From positions 248,001 through 312,000 of the forward strand of contig NZ_FUZZ01000003.1 in assembly GCF_900168065.1 (NCBI RefSeq): DNA of 64,000 nucleotides. Reading direction: 5' to 3'. The notes beneath the pieces were generated by a model, which saw nothing but the letters and a program-made list of their open reading frames with translations, was not told the origin of the DNA and did no database searches. The stretch's first letter is position 1. Every line of letters begins with the position of its first letter. The stretch comes from Chitinophaga ginsengisegetis (GTDB taxonomy: Bacteria > Bacteroidota > Bacteroidia > Chitinophagales > Chitinophagaceae). The translations under genes and the position numbers were made by a program. Shown here piece by piece: positions 34,724-41,802 of the stretch.

Positions 34724-36034
34724 TTATACTCTTTTTATGTCTGCTCCCAGTTTTCTCAACCTCTCGTCGATGTACTGGTAGCCACGGTCTATCTGGTCAA
34801 TGTTCTGAATGGTGCTCTTTCCTTCTGCGCTGAGTGCAGCGATCAGCAGGGATACACCGGCACGGATATCGGGAGACGACATGGTGATACCGCGCAGGTT
34901 GTGCTGACGGCCCAAACCGATTACCACGGCACGGTGCGGATCGCATAATACGATCTGAGCGCCCATGTCTATCAGTTTATCCACGAAAAACAGGCGGCTT
35001 TCAAACATTTTCTGATGGATCATCACGCTGCCTTTTGCCTGTGTGGCTACAACCAGCACAATGCTCAGCAGATCCGGTGTAAATCCGGGCCAGGGATGAT
35101 CAGAAATGGTAAGAATGGAGCCATCCAGGAATGTCTGGATTTCGTAGGAGTCCTGGGAAGGAATATAGATATCGTTTCCCCTGATTTCCAGTTGGATACC
35201 TAACTGCCGGAATTTCTCCGGGATGATACCCAGGTTATCTACGCCTGCATTCTTAATCGTGATTTCGCTTTGCGTCATGGCGGCCAGGCCAATGAAGGAG
35301 CCTATTTCGATCATATCCGGGAGCATGCTGTGTTCGCAGCCGCCCAGGTATTTTACGCCTTCAATGGTGAGGAGGTTGGAGCCTACTCCGCTGATGCGGG
35401 CGCCCATCCGGTTCAGCATTTTACACAGCTGCTGCAGATATGGTTCGCAGGCAGCGTTGTAAATAGTGGTGGTTCCTTCGGCCATTACGGCTGCCATTAC
35501 AATATTGGCGGTACCGGTAACGCTTGGCTCATCCAGCAACATATAGGTGCCTTTGAGCCCTCCGGAAGATTCCAGGCGGAAGTAGTTATCATCCGCATCA
35601 TATACAAACCTGGCTCCCAGTTTCTCGAACCCGATGATATGGGTATCCAGTCTGCGACGGCCTATTTTATCGCCACCGGGTTTTGGGATGAAGGCACGTC
35701 CGAACCTTGCCAGCAGCGGACCTGCAATCATCACCGAACCACGGAGCCGGCCGGATTTCTTTTTAAATTCAGGGCTTTCCAGGTACTTCAGATCTACTGC
35801 ATCTGCCTGAAATTCGCAGGTGTCCCTGCTGATACGATTCAATTTTACGCCAGCATCTCCTAACAACTCTATCAGCAGATTTACATCTACTATATCCGGA
35901 ATATTGGTGATAGTAACCTTTTCGGGGGTTAGCATCACGGCACTGATGATTTGTAAAGCTTCGTTTTTGGCACCCTGGGGTATAATTTCCCCCTTTAAGC
36001 GGTTGCCGCCTCTTACTTCAAAAGCACTACTCAC
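34724..36034 (-). CDS. murA: UDP-N-acetylglucosamine 1-carboxyvinyltransferase MurA
   Basis: A 436-residue EPSP-synthase-fold enzyme making UDP-GlcNAc-enolpyruvate, the first committed step of peptidoglycan synthesis. Motifs include GAKNEALQIISAVML near the N-terminus and RGSVMIAGPLLARFG. The active-site loop reads KPGGDKIGRRRLDTH, with Asp at about residue 122 where E. coli MurA has Cys115, the fosfomycin target. The start codon is GTG and shares GTGA with the stop of the upstream DUF4290 gene, so the two are translationally coupled. It is essential in most bacteria. Confidence 0.95.
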   Translation of the reverse strand: MSSAFEVRGGNRLKGEIIPQGAKNEALQIISAVMLTPEKVTITNIPDIVDVNLLIELLGDAGVKLNRISRDTCEFQADAVDLKYLESPEFKKKSGRLRGSVMIAGPLLARFGRAFIPKPGGDKIGRRRLDTHIIGFEKLGARFVYDADDNYFRLESSGGLKGTYMLLDEPSVTGTANIVMAAVMAEGTTTIYNAACEPYLQQLCKMLNRMGARISGVGSNLLTIEGVKYLGGCEHSMLPDMIEIGSFIGLAAMTQSEITIKNAGVDNLGIIPEKFRQLGIQLEIRGNDIYIPSQDSYEIQTFLDGSILTISDHPWPGFTPDLLSIVLVVATQAKGSVMIHQKMFESRLFFVDKLIDMGAQIVLCDPHRAVVIGLGRQHNLRGITMSSPDIRAGVSLLIAALSAEGKSTIQNIDQIDRGYQYIDERLRKLGADIKRV

Positions 36035-36750
36035 TTGTTCCTGTTTTTGTTGTATTTGTTATTGTGCTTATTGTTATTATCCCGGCTTTTGCTGCCGCCA
36101 CTGCCGCTGTTGCTGCTTTTGAACTTGTTTTGCTGGAAGTTTTTGCGCTTATTGGAGCGGAACTGGTCGCCGGCACCTGCTACGTTACCGCTTGGTGCGA
36201 AGCTTACAGGGCCTGGAATATGGGCAGTATGACCCGGGTGGTATTCCAGCTGGTTGTCTGTAATGGCCAGTAATTCTGCCTTGATGGCATCATCGTGTAC
36301 ACTTTCCTTATGCCAGTTACTGTAGGCCAGTTTCATATAGTTACCGATACACTGGGTAAATCCTTCTTTTTTTTCAGGATTATCTTCATGTACGGCTTTA
36401 TCAATGATCATTTCCAGGTTTTTGCCGAAGTGACGGTTCCTGGGATATTTTTTGGGATAAGGAAGTCTGTCGGGCTTGGCTCTGAGCTTTTCAATAGTGG
36501 GGATTGGATATGGTGATTCCACCTTCAGGGTAAAGCCGGAGATATTAAAAATATGATCCCATAATTTATGCCTGAAGTCTTCCACATTACGTAAATGCGG
36601 GTTCAGCGTACCCATCAGCTCTATTACAGCCATAGCATTACGCTGGCGCTCTTCGTCGTCTTCTATGGTTACCAGGTACTCCACCATTTTCTGGATATTC
36701 CTGCCATATTCCTTCATTATCAGGTAATTGCGCGTGGTATTGTATTCCAT
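36031..36750 (-). CDS. DUF4290 domain-containing protein
   Basis: A 239-residue Bacteroidota-specific protein. The N-terminal 170 residues are the DUF4290 domain, with YNTTRNYLIMKEYGRNIQKM at the start and a run RLPYPKKYPRNRHFGKNLE. The C-terminal 50 residues are low-complexity and basic (Ser/Gly/Lys/Asn-rich, ending in KHNNKYNKNRNK), which suggests nucleic-acid binding or disorder. Function unknown. It overlaps murA by 4 bp, a coupling that suggests a role near cell-wall synthesis, though only by association. A TATGTTTG -7 box lies about 74 bp upstream. Confidence 0.9.
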   Translation of the reverse strand: MEYNTTRNYLIMKEYGRNIQKMVEYLVTIEDDEERQRNAMAVIELMGTLNPHLRNVEDFRHKLWDHIFNISGFTLKVESPYPIPTIEKLRAKPDRLPYPKKYPRNRHFGKNLEMIIDKAVHEDNPEKKEGFTQCIGNYMKLAYSNWHKESVHDDAIKAELLAITDNQLEYHPGHTAHIPGPVSFAPSGNVAGAGDQFRSNKRKNFQQNKFKSSNSGSGGSKSRDNNNKHNNKYNKNRNK

Positions 36751-36823
36751 TACTAGTATTTAAAAAAACATGATTTGATGATGGGACATCTTAAGTGAAG
36801 AAAATTAATCGGCAACATCTATG

Positions 36824-36831
36824 CAAACATA
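36824..36831 (-). promoter_or_regulatory. -7 promoter box for DUF4290-murA (TATGTTTG)
   Basis: The minus strand reads TATGTTTG (TAnnTTTG), with a predicted leader of about 70 nt. It lies in the divergent region shared with the SDR gene. Confidence 0.45.
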
Positions 36832-36893
36832 ATAAAAAAATATGAGGAACATTTCATTGGGCTGTATTGTTTATTAGAGCAAAAAACATTGTT

Positions 36894-37646
36894 ATGGACC
36901 AATTGAAAAACAAGGTAGCGCTGGTTACAGGCGCAGGTTCCGGCATTGGTAAATGTGTGGCCGAACTGTATGCAGCCAATGGCGCCGCTGTAGTGCTCAG
37001 CGATATTGATGAAAAGGGCGGAAACGCAGTGGCAGATGGCATCAGGAGTAAAGGTGGCAAGGCCATTTTTGTAAAATCGGATACCAGCAGTCCGGCGGAT
37101 TGCGAGCAACTCGTATCCAAAACCCTGGCGGAGTTCAAACAACTGGACATTGCCTGCAATAATGCCGGGATTGGCGGCGCGGCGGCGCCTACGGGCGAAT
37201 ACAAGCTGGAGGACTGGCAAAAAGTTATTAACATAAATCTCAATGGCGTTTTTTATGGCATGCGTTACCAGTTGCCTGTGATGGAAAAGGCCGGCAGCGG
37301 CGTAATTGTGAACATGGCGTCCATACTGGGAGCGGTAGGTTTTGCCGGTTCCTGCGCCTATGTAGCCGCCAAACATGGCGTGGTAGGGCTTACGCAGGCG
37401 GCGGCAGTAGAATATTCGGCCAAAGGCATCCGGGTAAACGCCGTGGGGCCGGGATTTATTGAAACCCCATTATTAACCAAACATCTGAGCCAGCAGGAGA
37501 TGCAGGCACTTGTAGGTTTGCATCCCATAGGCCGGCTAGGCAAGCCGGAAGAGGTAGCAGAACTGGTATTATGGCTCAGTTCTCCGCAATCCTCTTTCGT
37601 AACCGGCAGCTACTATCCCATTGATGGAGCATACCTGGCCAGATGA
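36894..37646 (+). CDS. SDR family oxidoreductase (classical)
   Basis: A 250-residue classical short-chain dehydrogenase. Seen are the cofactor motif TGAGSGIGKCVAEL (residues about 12-25), NNAGIGG near residue 84, the catalytic Ser in NMASILGAVG and YxxxK in YVAAKHG (near 157). An Asp ending strand 2 (VLSDIDEKGG) favours NAD over NADP. The C-terminal ending FVTGSYYPIDGAY is typical. The substrate is unknown. I start at the ATG at 36894 (MDQLKNK). A 14-bp hairpin follows at 37671. Confidence 0.9.
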   Translation: MDQLKNKVALVTGAGSGIGKCVAELYAANGAAVVLSDIDEKGGNAVADGIRSKGGKAIFVKSDTSSPADCEQLVSKTLAEFKQLDIACNNAGIGGAAAPTGEYKLEDWQKVININLNGVFYGMRYQLPVMEKAGSGVIVNMASILGAVGFAGSCAYVAAKHGVVGLTQAAAVEYSAKGIRVNAVGPGFIETPLLTKHLSQQEMQALVGLHPIGRLGKPEEVAELVLWLSSPQSSFVTGSYYPIDGAYLAR

Positions 37647-37670
37647 TTTGGTTATGCTGTTTTTTGAGCA

Positions 37671-37705
37671 TTTCAGGGAGATAAAAAAATGTTATCTCCC
37701 TGAAA
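37671..37705 (+). terminator. Hairpin between SDR and hydrolase genes
   Basis: TTTCAGGGAGATAA pairs perfectly with TTATCTCCCTGAAA (14 bp, 7-nt loop), 25 bp after the SDR stop. It lacks a T run, so it may be a weak terminator or an mRNA-stabilising stem. Confidence 0.5.
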
Positions 37706-37755
37706 AATTCAAACAATCAAACAGGCAAATCCAAAATGTTTGCTAGTTTTAGTCA

Positions 37756-38463
37756 ATGCAAACACATAAACTCCCCATACTTTTTTTACATGGCGCACTG
37801 GGCGCCGCTTCCCAATTTGAACCGCTGGCTAAGGAAATGTCCGACCATTACGATGTGCACCTGATTAATTTCAGCGGGCATGGTGATGTGCCTTTTTCCG
37901 AGCAGGGGTTCAGCATCCAGGTATTTGCGGCGGAAGTATTATCCTATCTGGAAACCCATCAACTCGACTTTGTACACATTTTCGGATACAGCATGGGTGG
38001 GTATGTGGCGATGTACCTGGCAAGACATTACCCCGAAAAAACAGGGCGTGTAATTACGCTGGCCACCAAGTTCAACTGGAACGAGGCTACCGCCGGTAAA
38101 GAGATCCGGCAGCTGAACCCGGATTTAATTGAAGAGAAAGTTCCCGCCTTTGCACGGGTGCTGGAGGCAAGGCATACCGCCAGCGACTGGAAAACCGTGG
38201 TAACACGCACGGCGCAGCTGATAGAAGAGCTGGGACATCAGTCGCTGCTGAAACCGGCAGATTATGCCCGGGTGGTAACCCCCTGCATGCTGATGATGGG
38301 CGACCGCGATAACATGGTGTCTTTCCAGGAAACCATCGAGGTATACAACGCCCTTCCACTGGCGCAGCTAACGGTGATGCCGGATACGCCACATCCACTG
38401 GAAAAAGCGGATGTACCGCTACTGGCTTACTATTTAAGAAGATTTACTACACAGGATATCTGA
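37756..38463 (+). CDS. Alpha/beta hydrolase
   Basis: A 235-residue protein with the canonical layout: LFLHGALGAASQFEPLA (oxyanion region, about 10-26), INFSGHGD, the nucleophile elbow FGYSMGGYVAMYLA (Ser near residue 79), MMGDRDNMVSF with the acid and TPHPLEKADV with the His. It resembles small esterase or MenH-like hydrolases; the substrate is unknown. It is convergent with tryptophan dioxygenase, whose stop codon is only 6 bp away, with no terminator hairpin between them. Confidence 0.88.
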   Translation: MQTHKLPILFLHGALGAASQFEPLAKEMSDHYDVHLINFSGHGDVPFSEQGFSIQVFAAEVLSYLETHQLDFVHIFGYSMGGYVAMYLARHYPEKTGRVITLATKFNWNEATAGKEIRQLNPDLIEEKVPAFARVLEARHTASDWKTVVTRTAQLIEELGHQSLLKPADYARVVTPCMLMMGDRDNMVSFQETIEVYNALPLAQLTVMPDTPHPLEKADVPLLAYYLRRFTTQDI

Positions 38464-38469
38464 TATCAG

Positions 38470-39399
38470 TTACTCTCCCATTGCAATTTTGCCCCAGTTG
38501 CTGAGTTCTTCATCCGTCCATAGTTCGGGGAAGAAAACGATGCGTTTATTTTTCGGCGGCAGGAATTGCTGCCAGTTGGTACCTCCTGTGGCGGCGATGT
38601 CTTCCGGTTTTTTATGCAGGTATCTTACTGCGGATTTGTAGTGCATCAGCGGCCAGCGCACGTTTACATTGAGATCGTATTCCTTTAGCAGGGGAATTAA
38701 TTCCGTTTGTTCTGCGGGAGAAAGCTTTTTATAGCTGGCGAGCAGGTTATTGTCTTTGTACTCAGTAGCCAGTTTGAGGAAGGTATCCATATATTTCAGC
38801 TCAAACTGGCGGAGGGTGAGTGTTTTTTTACCGGTAGCCAGTTCCGTGGCGCCGCTTCTCCAGTAAATTTTCTCCAGCACATCTTTTAGTTCCAGCCCTT
38901 CCACTTCCGGGCGCTGGGGTTCGTATACCAGGTTGTTTAACCGGGTAGAGCAGATTTCGATCATGCGGAATTGTCCGCTCTGGAAGCCACTGGCAGGCAA
39001 CAGTGCCATGCGGAATTGCAGGAACTGTTCCTTATCCATCCCATCCACCATTATTTCAAATGAGCTGATAAGGCTGTGGAAATAGTTGTTGATCCTTTTA
39101 AGCTGGGTTTTAAATATCTCAGCCGACAGTACGGGTGCGAGGCTGATTTGCTCGATTGCCTGCAACGATAATTTCAGATACAATTCCGTGATCTGGTGAT
39201 AGATGATGAAAATCCTTTCATCAGGAATTGGTGTGCGTGGATGTTGCAGATTAAGCAGTACATCAAGTTGAATATAGTCCCAATAAGTGAGGTAGTCCGC
39301 ATACAGAAGGCCATCCAGGTAGGACGACAGGTTCTGCCCCATAGCGGCATACTTTTCTTCCAGCCGTTGAATTTTTTCGGCAATTTCTGTTGTAACCAT
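38470..39399 (-). CDS. kynA: Tryptophan 2,3-dioxygenase
   Basis: A 309-residue heme enzyme opening the indole ring of tryptophan to N-formylkynurenine, the first step of the kynurenine pathway. It is recognised from YLTYWDYIQLDVLLNLQHPR, IIYHQITELYLKL (active-site His), the signature FRMALLPASGFQSGQFRMIE and the late MHYKSAVRYLHK, whose first His is expected to be the heme ligand, followed by ATGGTNW. It is somewhat longer than proteobacterial TDO (about 280). An Lrp/AsnC regulator lies 63 bp upstream on the same strand, a common arrangement for amino-acid catabolic genes. Confidence 0.88.
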   Translation of the reverse strand: MVTTEIAEKIQRLEEKYAAMGQNLSSYLDGLLYADYLTYWDYIQLDVLLNLQHPRTPIPDERIFIIYHQITELYLKLSLQAIEQISLAPVLSAEIFKTQLKRINNYFHSLISSFEIMVDGMDKEQFLQFRMALLPASGFQSGQFRMIEICSTRLNNLVYEPQRPEVEGLELKDVLEKIYWRSGATELATGKKTLTLRQFELKYMDTFLKLATEYKDNNLLASYKKLSPAEQTELIPLLKEYDLNVNVRWPLMHYKSAVRYLHKKPEDIAATGGTNWQQFLPPKNKRIVFFPELWTDEELSNWGKIAMGE

Positions 39400-39462
39400 G
39401 ATGAAAATTAATAATTAAGAATGAAATAGCAACAGGGTAAACTTTCCATTCTTAAAAACCAA

Positions 39463-39930
39463 TTATTCCACCACGTTAATTGTTCTGTAGAAGCTTTCTT
39501 CGAGGGAAATCAGGGTTTCAGTTCTCTCAATACCTTTAATTTTCTGCAGTTCATCGTGGAGGATACGGCGGAGTTGGGTGATATCTTTACAGATGATCTC
39601 AGCAAACATGCTATAACTGCCTGTTGTATAATTAAGGCGTACCATTTCGGGTATTTTCCTTAATTCCTTGGCGACAGTGTCGTACATGGAGCTTTTTTCC
39701 AGATAAATGCCGATAAAAGCGATCACATCATAGCCGATCATTTTTAAATCTACATGTAATTTAGTACCTTTAACTACACCCAGTTCTTGTAATTTCTTCA
39801 TTCTCACGTGGATAGTCCCGCCGGAAACGAACAATTTCTTCCCCAGGTCGGCGTAGGAGATCTCAGCATTAGACATCATCTCGCTGATAATCTGCAAATC
39901 TAGTTTGTCAATATTCAAATTGTGGCTCAT
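39463..39930 (-). CDS. Lrp/AsnC family transcriptional regulator
   Basis: A 155-residue regulator: an N-terminal winged HTH (residues about 8-60; LDLQIISEMMSNAEISYADL, SGGTIHVRMKKLQELGVVKG) and a C-terminal RAM domain (about 70-150; AFIGIYLEKSSMYDTVAKEL). These proteins bind amino acids through the RAM domain and form octamers. Its place upstream of tryptophan dioxygenase suggests control by an aromatic amino acid, which is inference. The region upstream is AT-rich and shared with the divergent tRNA-like gene. Confidence 0.92.
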   Translation of the reverse strand: MSHNLNIDKLDLQIISEMMSNAEISYADLGKKLFVSGGTIHVRMKKLQELGVVKGTKLHVDLKMIGYDVIAFIGIYLEKSSMYDTVAKELRKIPEMVRLNYTTGSYSMFAEIICKDITQLRRILHDELQKIKGIERTETLISLEESFYRTINVVE

Positions 39931-40013
39931 TTTTACAATTTGTTTTTGAATGTTTTAAAGTTATATGCAAATATTTAAAAAATATCGAAAATTCCAAAAT
40001 TCTTCTTAAAAAA

Positions 40014-40045
40014 TTTGCAAGAAAGTCACCTTCTCTTTAGATTTG
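40014..40045 (+). promoter_or_regulatory. Strong Bacteroidetes promoter for the tRNA-like RNA
   Basis: TTTG at 40014-40017, a 20-bp spacer, then TAGATTTG at 40038-40045. Both elements fit the Bacteroidetes consensus TTTG-N19/21-TAnnTTTG. The predicted start is near 40051, about 55 nt upstream of the tRNA-like body. Confidence 0.7.
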
Positions 40046-40106
40046 CATCATAATCATTACGACAACGGCTAACGAAAAGCAATAGCTGGTAACGATTCAA
40101 ACACAT

Positions 40107-40249
40107 TGTGGGATGATGAAATTGGCAGACATGCCCTCTTGTCTCGGGGGTGGGGATCACAGGATAAACGTAGTATAATTGGGTTGACCACTAATCTTAC
40201 TTGTGCTATAGCTAACTGCCCCGTGGAGGTTCGACTCCTCCTCCTACAG
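40107..40249 (+). tRNA. tRNA-like gene with 74-nt variable arm, anticodon GUC, Leu-type D arm
   Basis: A 143-nt cloverleaf. The acceptor stem TGTGGGA/TCCTACA has one G-U and discriminator G at 40249. U8 is at 40114. The D arm ATG/CAT (40116-40132) has loop AAATTGGCAGA with A14, A15, G18G19 and A21. The anticodon arm CCCTC/GGGGG (40134-40150) has loop TTGTCTC, anticodon GTC. The T arm GGAGG/CCTCC has loop TTCGACT (40225-40241), with U48 just before it. The variable region (40151-40224) is 74 nt instead of 4-24: TGGGG/CCCCG closes it, then CACAGG-a-TAA pairs with TTACTTGTG, then TAGT with ACTA. No CCA is encoded. The D arm resembles tRNA-Leu, but GUC is an Asp anticodon. It may be a divergent class II tRNA, a decayed one or a tRNA-mimic RNA. 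Confidence 0.6.
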
Positions 40250-40266
40250 CTTAATTGGTTTAAAGA

Positions 40267-40299
40267 GCTCGTAAGTTATCATGCTTACGGGCTTTTTTT
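40267..40299 (+). terminator. Rho-independent terminator of the tRNA-like RNA
   Basis: GCTCGTAAG pairs with CTTACGGGC (one G-U) around an 8-nt loop, followed by seven T residues. It lies 18 bp past the tRNA-like body. Confidence 0.8.
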
Positions 40300-40316
40300 A
40301 TTTTATATCACGATGT

Positions 40317-40344
40317 TTTATATTTGAATTAATTCAAATATAAA
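40317..40344. promoter_or_regulatory. 28-bp perfect palindrome over a -7 promoter box
   Basis: TTTATATTTGAATT/AATTCAAATATAAA is a perfect spacer-free palindrome ending 6 bp before the lipoprotein ATG. It contains TATATTTG (40319-40326), a TAnnTTTG box, on the plus strand and by symmetry on the minus strand. A repressor bound here would block the promoter directly. Confidence 0.55.
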
Positions 40345-40350
40345 GTTATC

Positions 40351-40788
40351 ATGAAAAAACTTTTATTAGGTACCGTAGCCCTCTTAGCCTTTAATGCAGC
40401 GGTTATCATCACCCAGATGAGCTGTAAAAAAGAAGCCAATGCCGAAACTCCTGTTACCGGCACCACATTAAGACAACTGGATATTGTGTTATACATTAAC
40501 TACGTTAAAACCGGCCCAGGCACTACGGCATCCGAAATCTGGATCTGTAAGCTGGACGGCAGTAACAAACACAAAATAAATGTCACCTTACCGCCCAATA
40601 TCGTGGTAGGAGATGAAGCTTCCCTCACACCGGATGGCCAAACCGTGGTATTCAGCACCTACGAAATGTCAGGTACAAGTGGAAAAGACGGCGGCATCTA
40701 TACCTGTAAAACAGACGGCACAAACGCAAAAAAGATAGTAGACGGCAATACGGACGGGAACTATGTGACCGTGCAAGGTGCTTACTAA
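40351..40788 (+). CDS. Lipoprotein with TolB/PD40-like repeats
   Basis: A 145-residue protein with a signal peptide and lipobox ending at about Cys25 (ITQMSC). The mature part has two PD40-like beta-propeller blade signatures, EIWICKLDGSNKHKI and GIYTCKTDGTNAKKI, with TPDGQTVVFSTYE between them. Full TolB-like propellers have six or more blades, so this is a short version that could oligomerise, or a fragment of a larger ancestor. It has its own palindromic promoter and a strong terminator, so it is a single-gene unit. Function unknown. Confidence 0.72.
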   Translation: MKKLLLGTVALLAFNAAVIITQMSCKKEANAETPVTGTTLRQLDIVLYINYVKTGPGTTASEIWICKLDGSNKHKINVTLPPNIVVGDEASLTPDGQTVVFSTYEMSGTSGKDGGIYTCKTDGTNAKKIVDGNTDGNYVTVQGAY

Positions 40789-40806
40789 TTTCTGTACTTA
40801 CTTATA

Positions 40807-40837
40807 AAAGATGCTGCCGGCTAGCCGGCAGCATCTT
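40807..40837 (+). terminator. Rho-independent terminator after the lipoprotein
   Basis: A near-perfect palindrome, AAAGATGCTGCCGGC...GCCGGCAGCATCTTT, followed by CTTTTTTA. Confidence 0.88.
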
Positions 40838-40905
40838 TCTTTTTTATATCCCGGCCTCAAAGCGGCAAGTTCCCCATTATCCCTCCCCCATTCAAAAAAT
40901 CGCCC

Positions 40906-40913
40906 TATTTTTG
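40906..40913 (+). promoter_or_regulatory. -7 promoter box (TATTTTTG) next to trmB start
   Basis: TATTTTTG ends 6 bp before the trmB ATG at 40920, followed by CGGCAA. The predicted transcript begins at or next to the ATG, so it would be leaderless. Confidence 0.5.
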
Positions 40914-40919
40914 CGGCAA

Positions 40920-41627
40920 ATGGGACAAAAAAAATTACAACGATTTGCTGAAATCGAAACCTTCCCCAATGTATTGATATACCCGGAAGGTATGCAGGGA
41001 AAATGGAATGAGTTCTTCAAAAACAGCCACCCTGTTACATTAGAGCTGGCCTGTGGTAAAGGAGACTATACCCTGGGCATGGCCCGGCTGTTTCCTGATC
41101 AGAACTTTTTAGGCGTGGATCTCAAAGGCAACCGCATCTGGAGAGGCGCTAAAACCGCCATGGAAGAACCGCTGCCAAACGCTGCTTTCCTGCGTACACA
41201 AATAGATAAGCTCAATAATTACTTTGCGCCGGGAGAAATAAAGGACATCTGGATTACCTTCCCTGACCCTTTCCTGCGCAATTCCAAGTCGAAGAAAAGA
41301 TTAACGCACCCTAAGTTCCTGCAGCTGTTCCAGCCTTTGCTGGCGCCCGGAGCCACCATTAACCTGAAAACAGACTCCCCGCAGCTGTATGCTTTCACAC
41401 AGGAAGTAATTGCCGCGGCCGGATGCACGTTAATAGAAGATATTCCTGATGTATACGCATTACCGGAAGTACCGCCGTTGCTGAGAATCCAGACCTTTTA
41501 TGAAGGCATGCACCTCGCCGATGGCAGAACAATCCGTTATCTCAAATTTCAATTGCCTGCTGCACCGTTGAACTGGCAAAGCATTAAACTGCCTTCCGAT
41601 GAAGCAACCGTTGGTGGAGAAGATTGA
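40920..41627 (+). CDS. trmB: tRNA (guanosine(46)-N7)-methyltransferase TrmB
   Basis: A 235-residue SAM-dependent enzyme methylating G46 in the variable loop of tRNAs. Motifs are LELACGKGDYTLGMA (SAM site, about 40-54), GVDLKGNRIWRGA, WITFPDPFLRNSKSKKRL (the TrmB signature) and LKTDSPQLY. I start at the ATG at 40920 (MGQKKLQRF) rather than a TTG at 40911 inside the -7 box. The next gene overlaps its 3' end by 29 bp. It heads a three-gene overlapping unit with the DUF5522 and ATL genes. Confidence 0.95.
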   Translation: MGQKKLQRFAEIETFPNVLIYPEGMQGKWNEFFKNSHPVTLELACGKGDYTLGMARLFPDQNFLGVDLKGNRIWRGAKTAMEEPLPNAAFLRTQIDKLNNYFAPGEIKDIWITFPDPFLRNSKSKKRLTHPKFLQLFQPLLAPGATINLKTDSPQLYAFTQEVIAAAGCTLIEDIPDVYALPEVPPLLRIQTFYEGMHLADGRTIRYLKFQLPAAPLNWQSIKLPSDEATVGGED

Positions 41628-41802
41628 TTTCTACTATAATGCCCAGGGCTATATGGTATTTACCGAAAAATTCCACCTCGACCGGGGCTTCTGTTGCGGC
41701 AACGGCTGTAAGCACTGTCCATTTAATTATGAAAAAGTACCCGAACCCGAAAGATCAGCACTCCTTGCCCGCCGCAGGGACGAAGGAAAAGAAGGCCGCT
41801 GA
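41599..41802 (+). CDS. DUF5522 small Cys-rich protein
   Basis: A 67-residue protein with the DUF5522 pattern: GYMVFTEKFHLDRGFCCGNGCKHCPF. The Cys cluster CC-G-x-GC-x-x-CP could bind zinc or an iron-sulfur cluster. Function is unknown. It begins inside trmB (29-bp overlap) and its end overlaps the ATL gene by 74 bp, each in a different frame, so the three are translationally linked. Confidence 0.82.
   Translation: MKQPLVEKIDFYYNAQGYMVFTEKFHLDRGFCCGNGCKHCPFNYEKVPEPERSALLARRRDEGKEGR

Noticed and set aside
40107-40249. tmRNA, tRNA-Sec, or a tRNA interrupted by a group I intron
   Set aside because: It has a D stem (unlike tmRNA), a 7-bp acceptor stem and GUC anticodon (unlike tRNA-Sec), and the insertion is in the variable arm and under 80 nt, whereas tRNA group I introns sit in the anticodon arm and exceed 200 nt.
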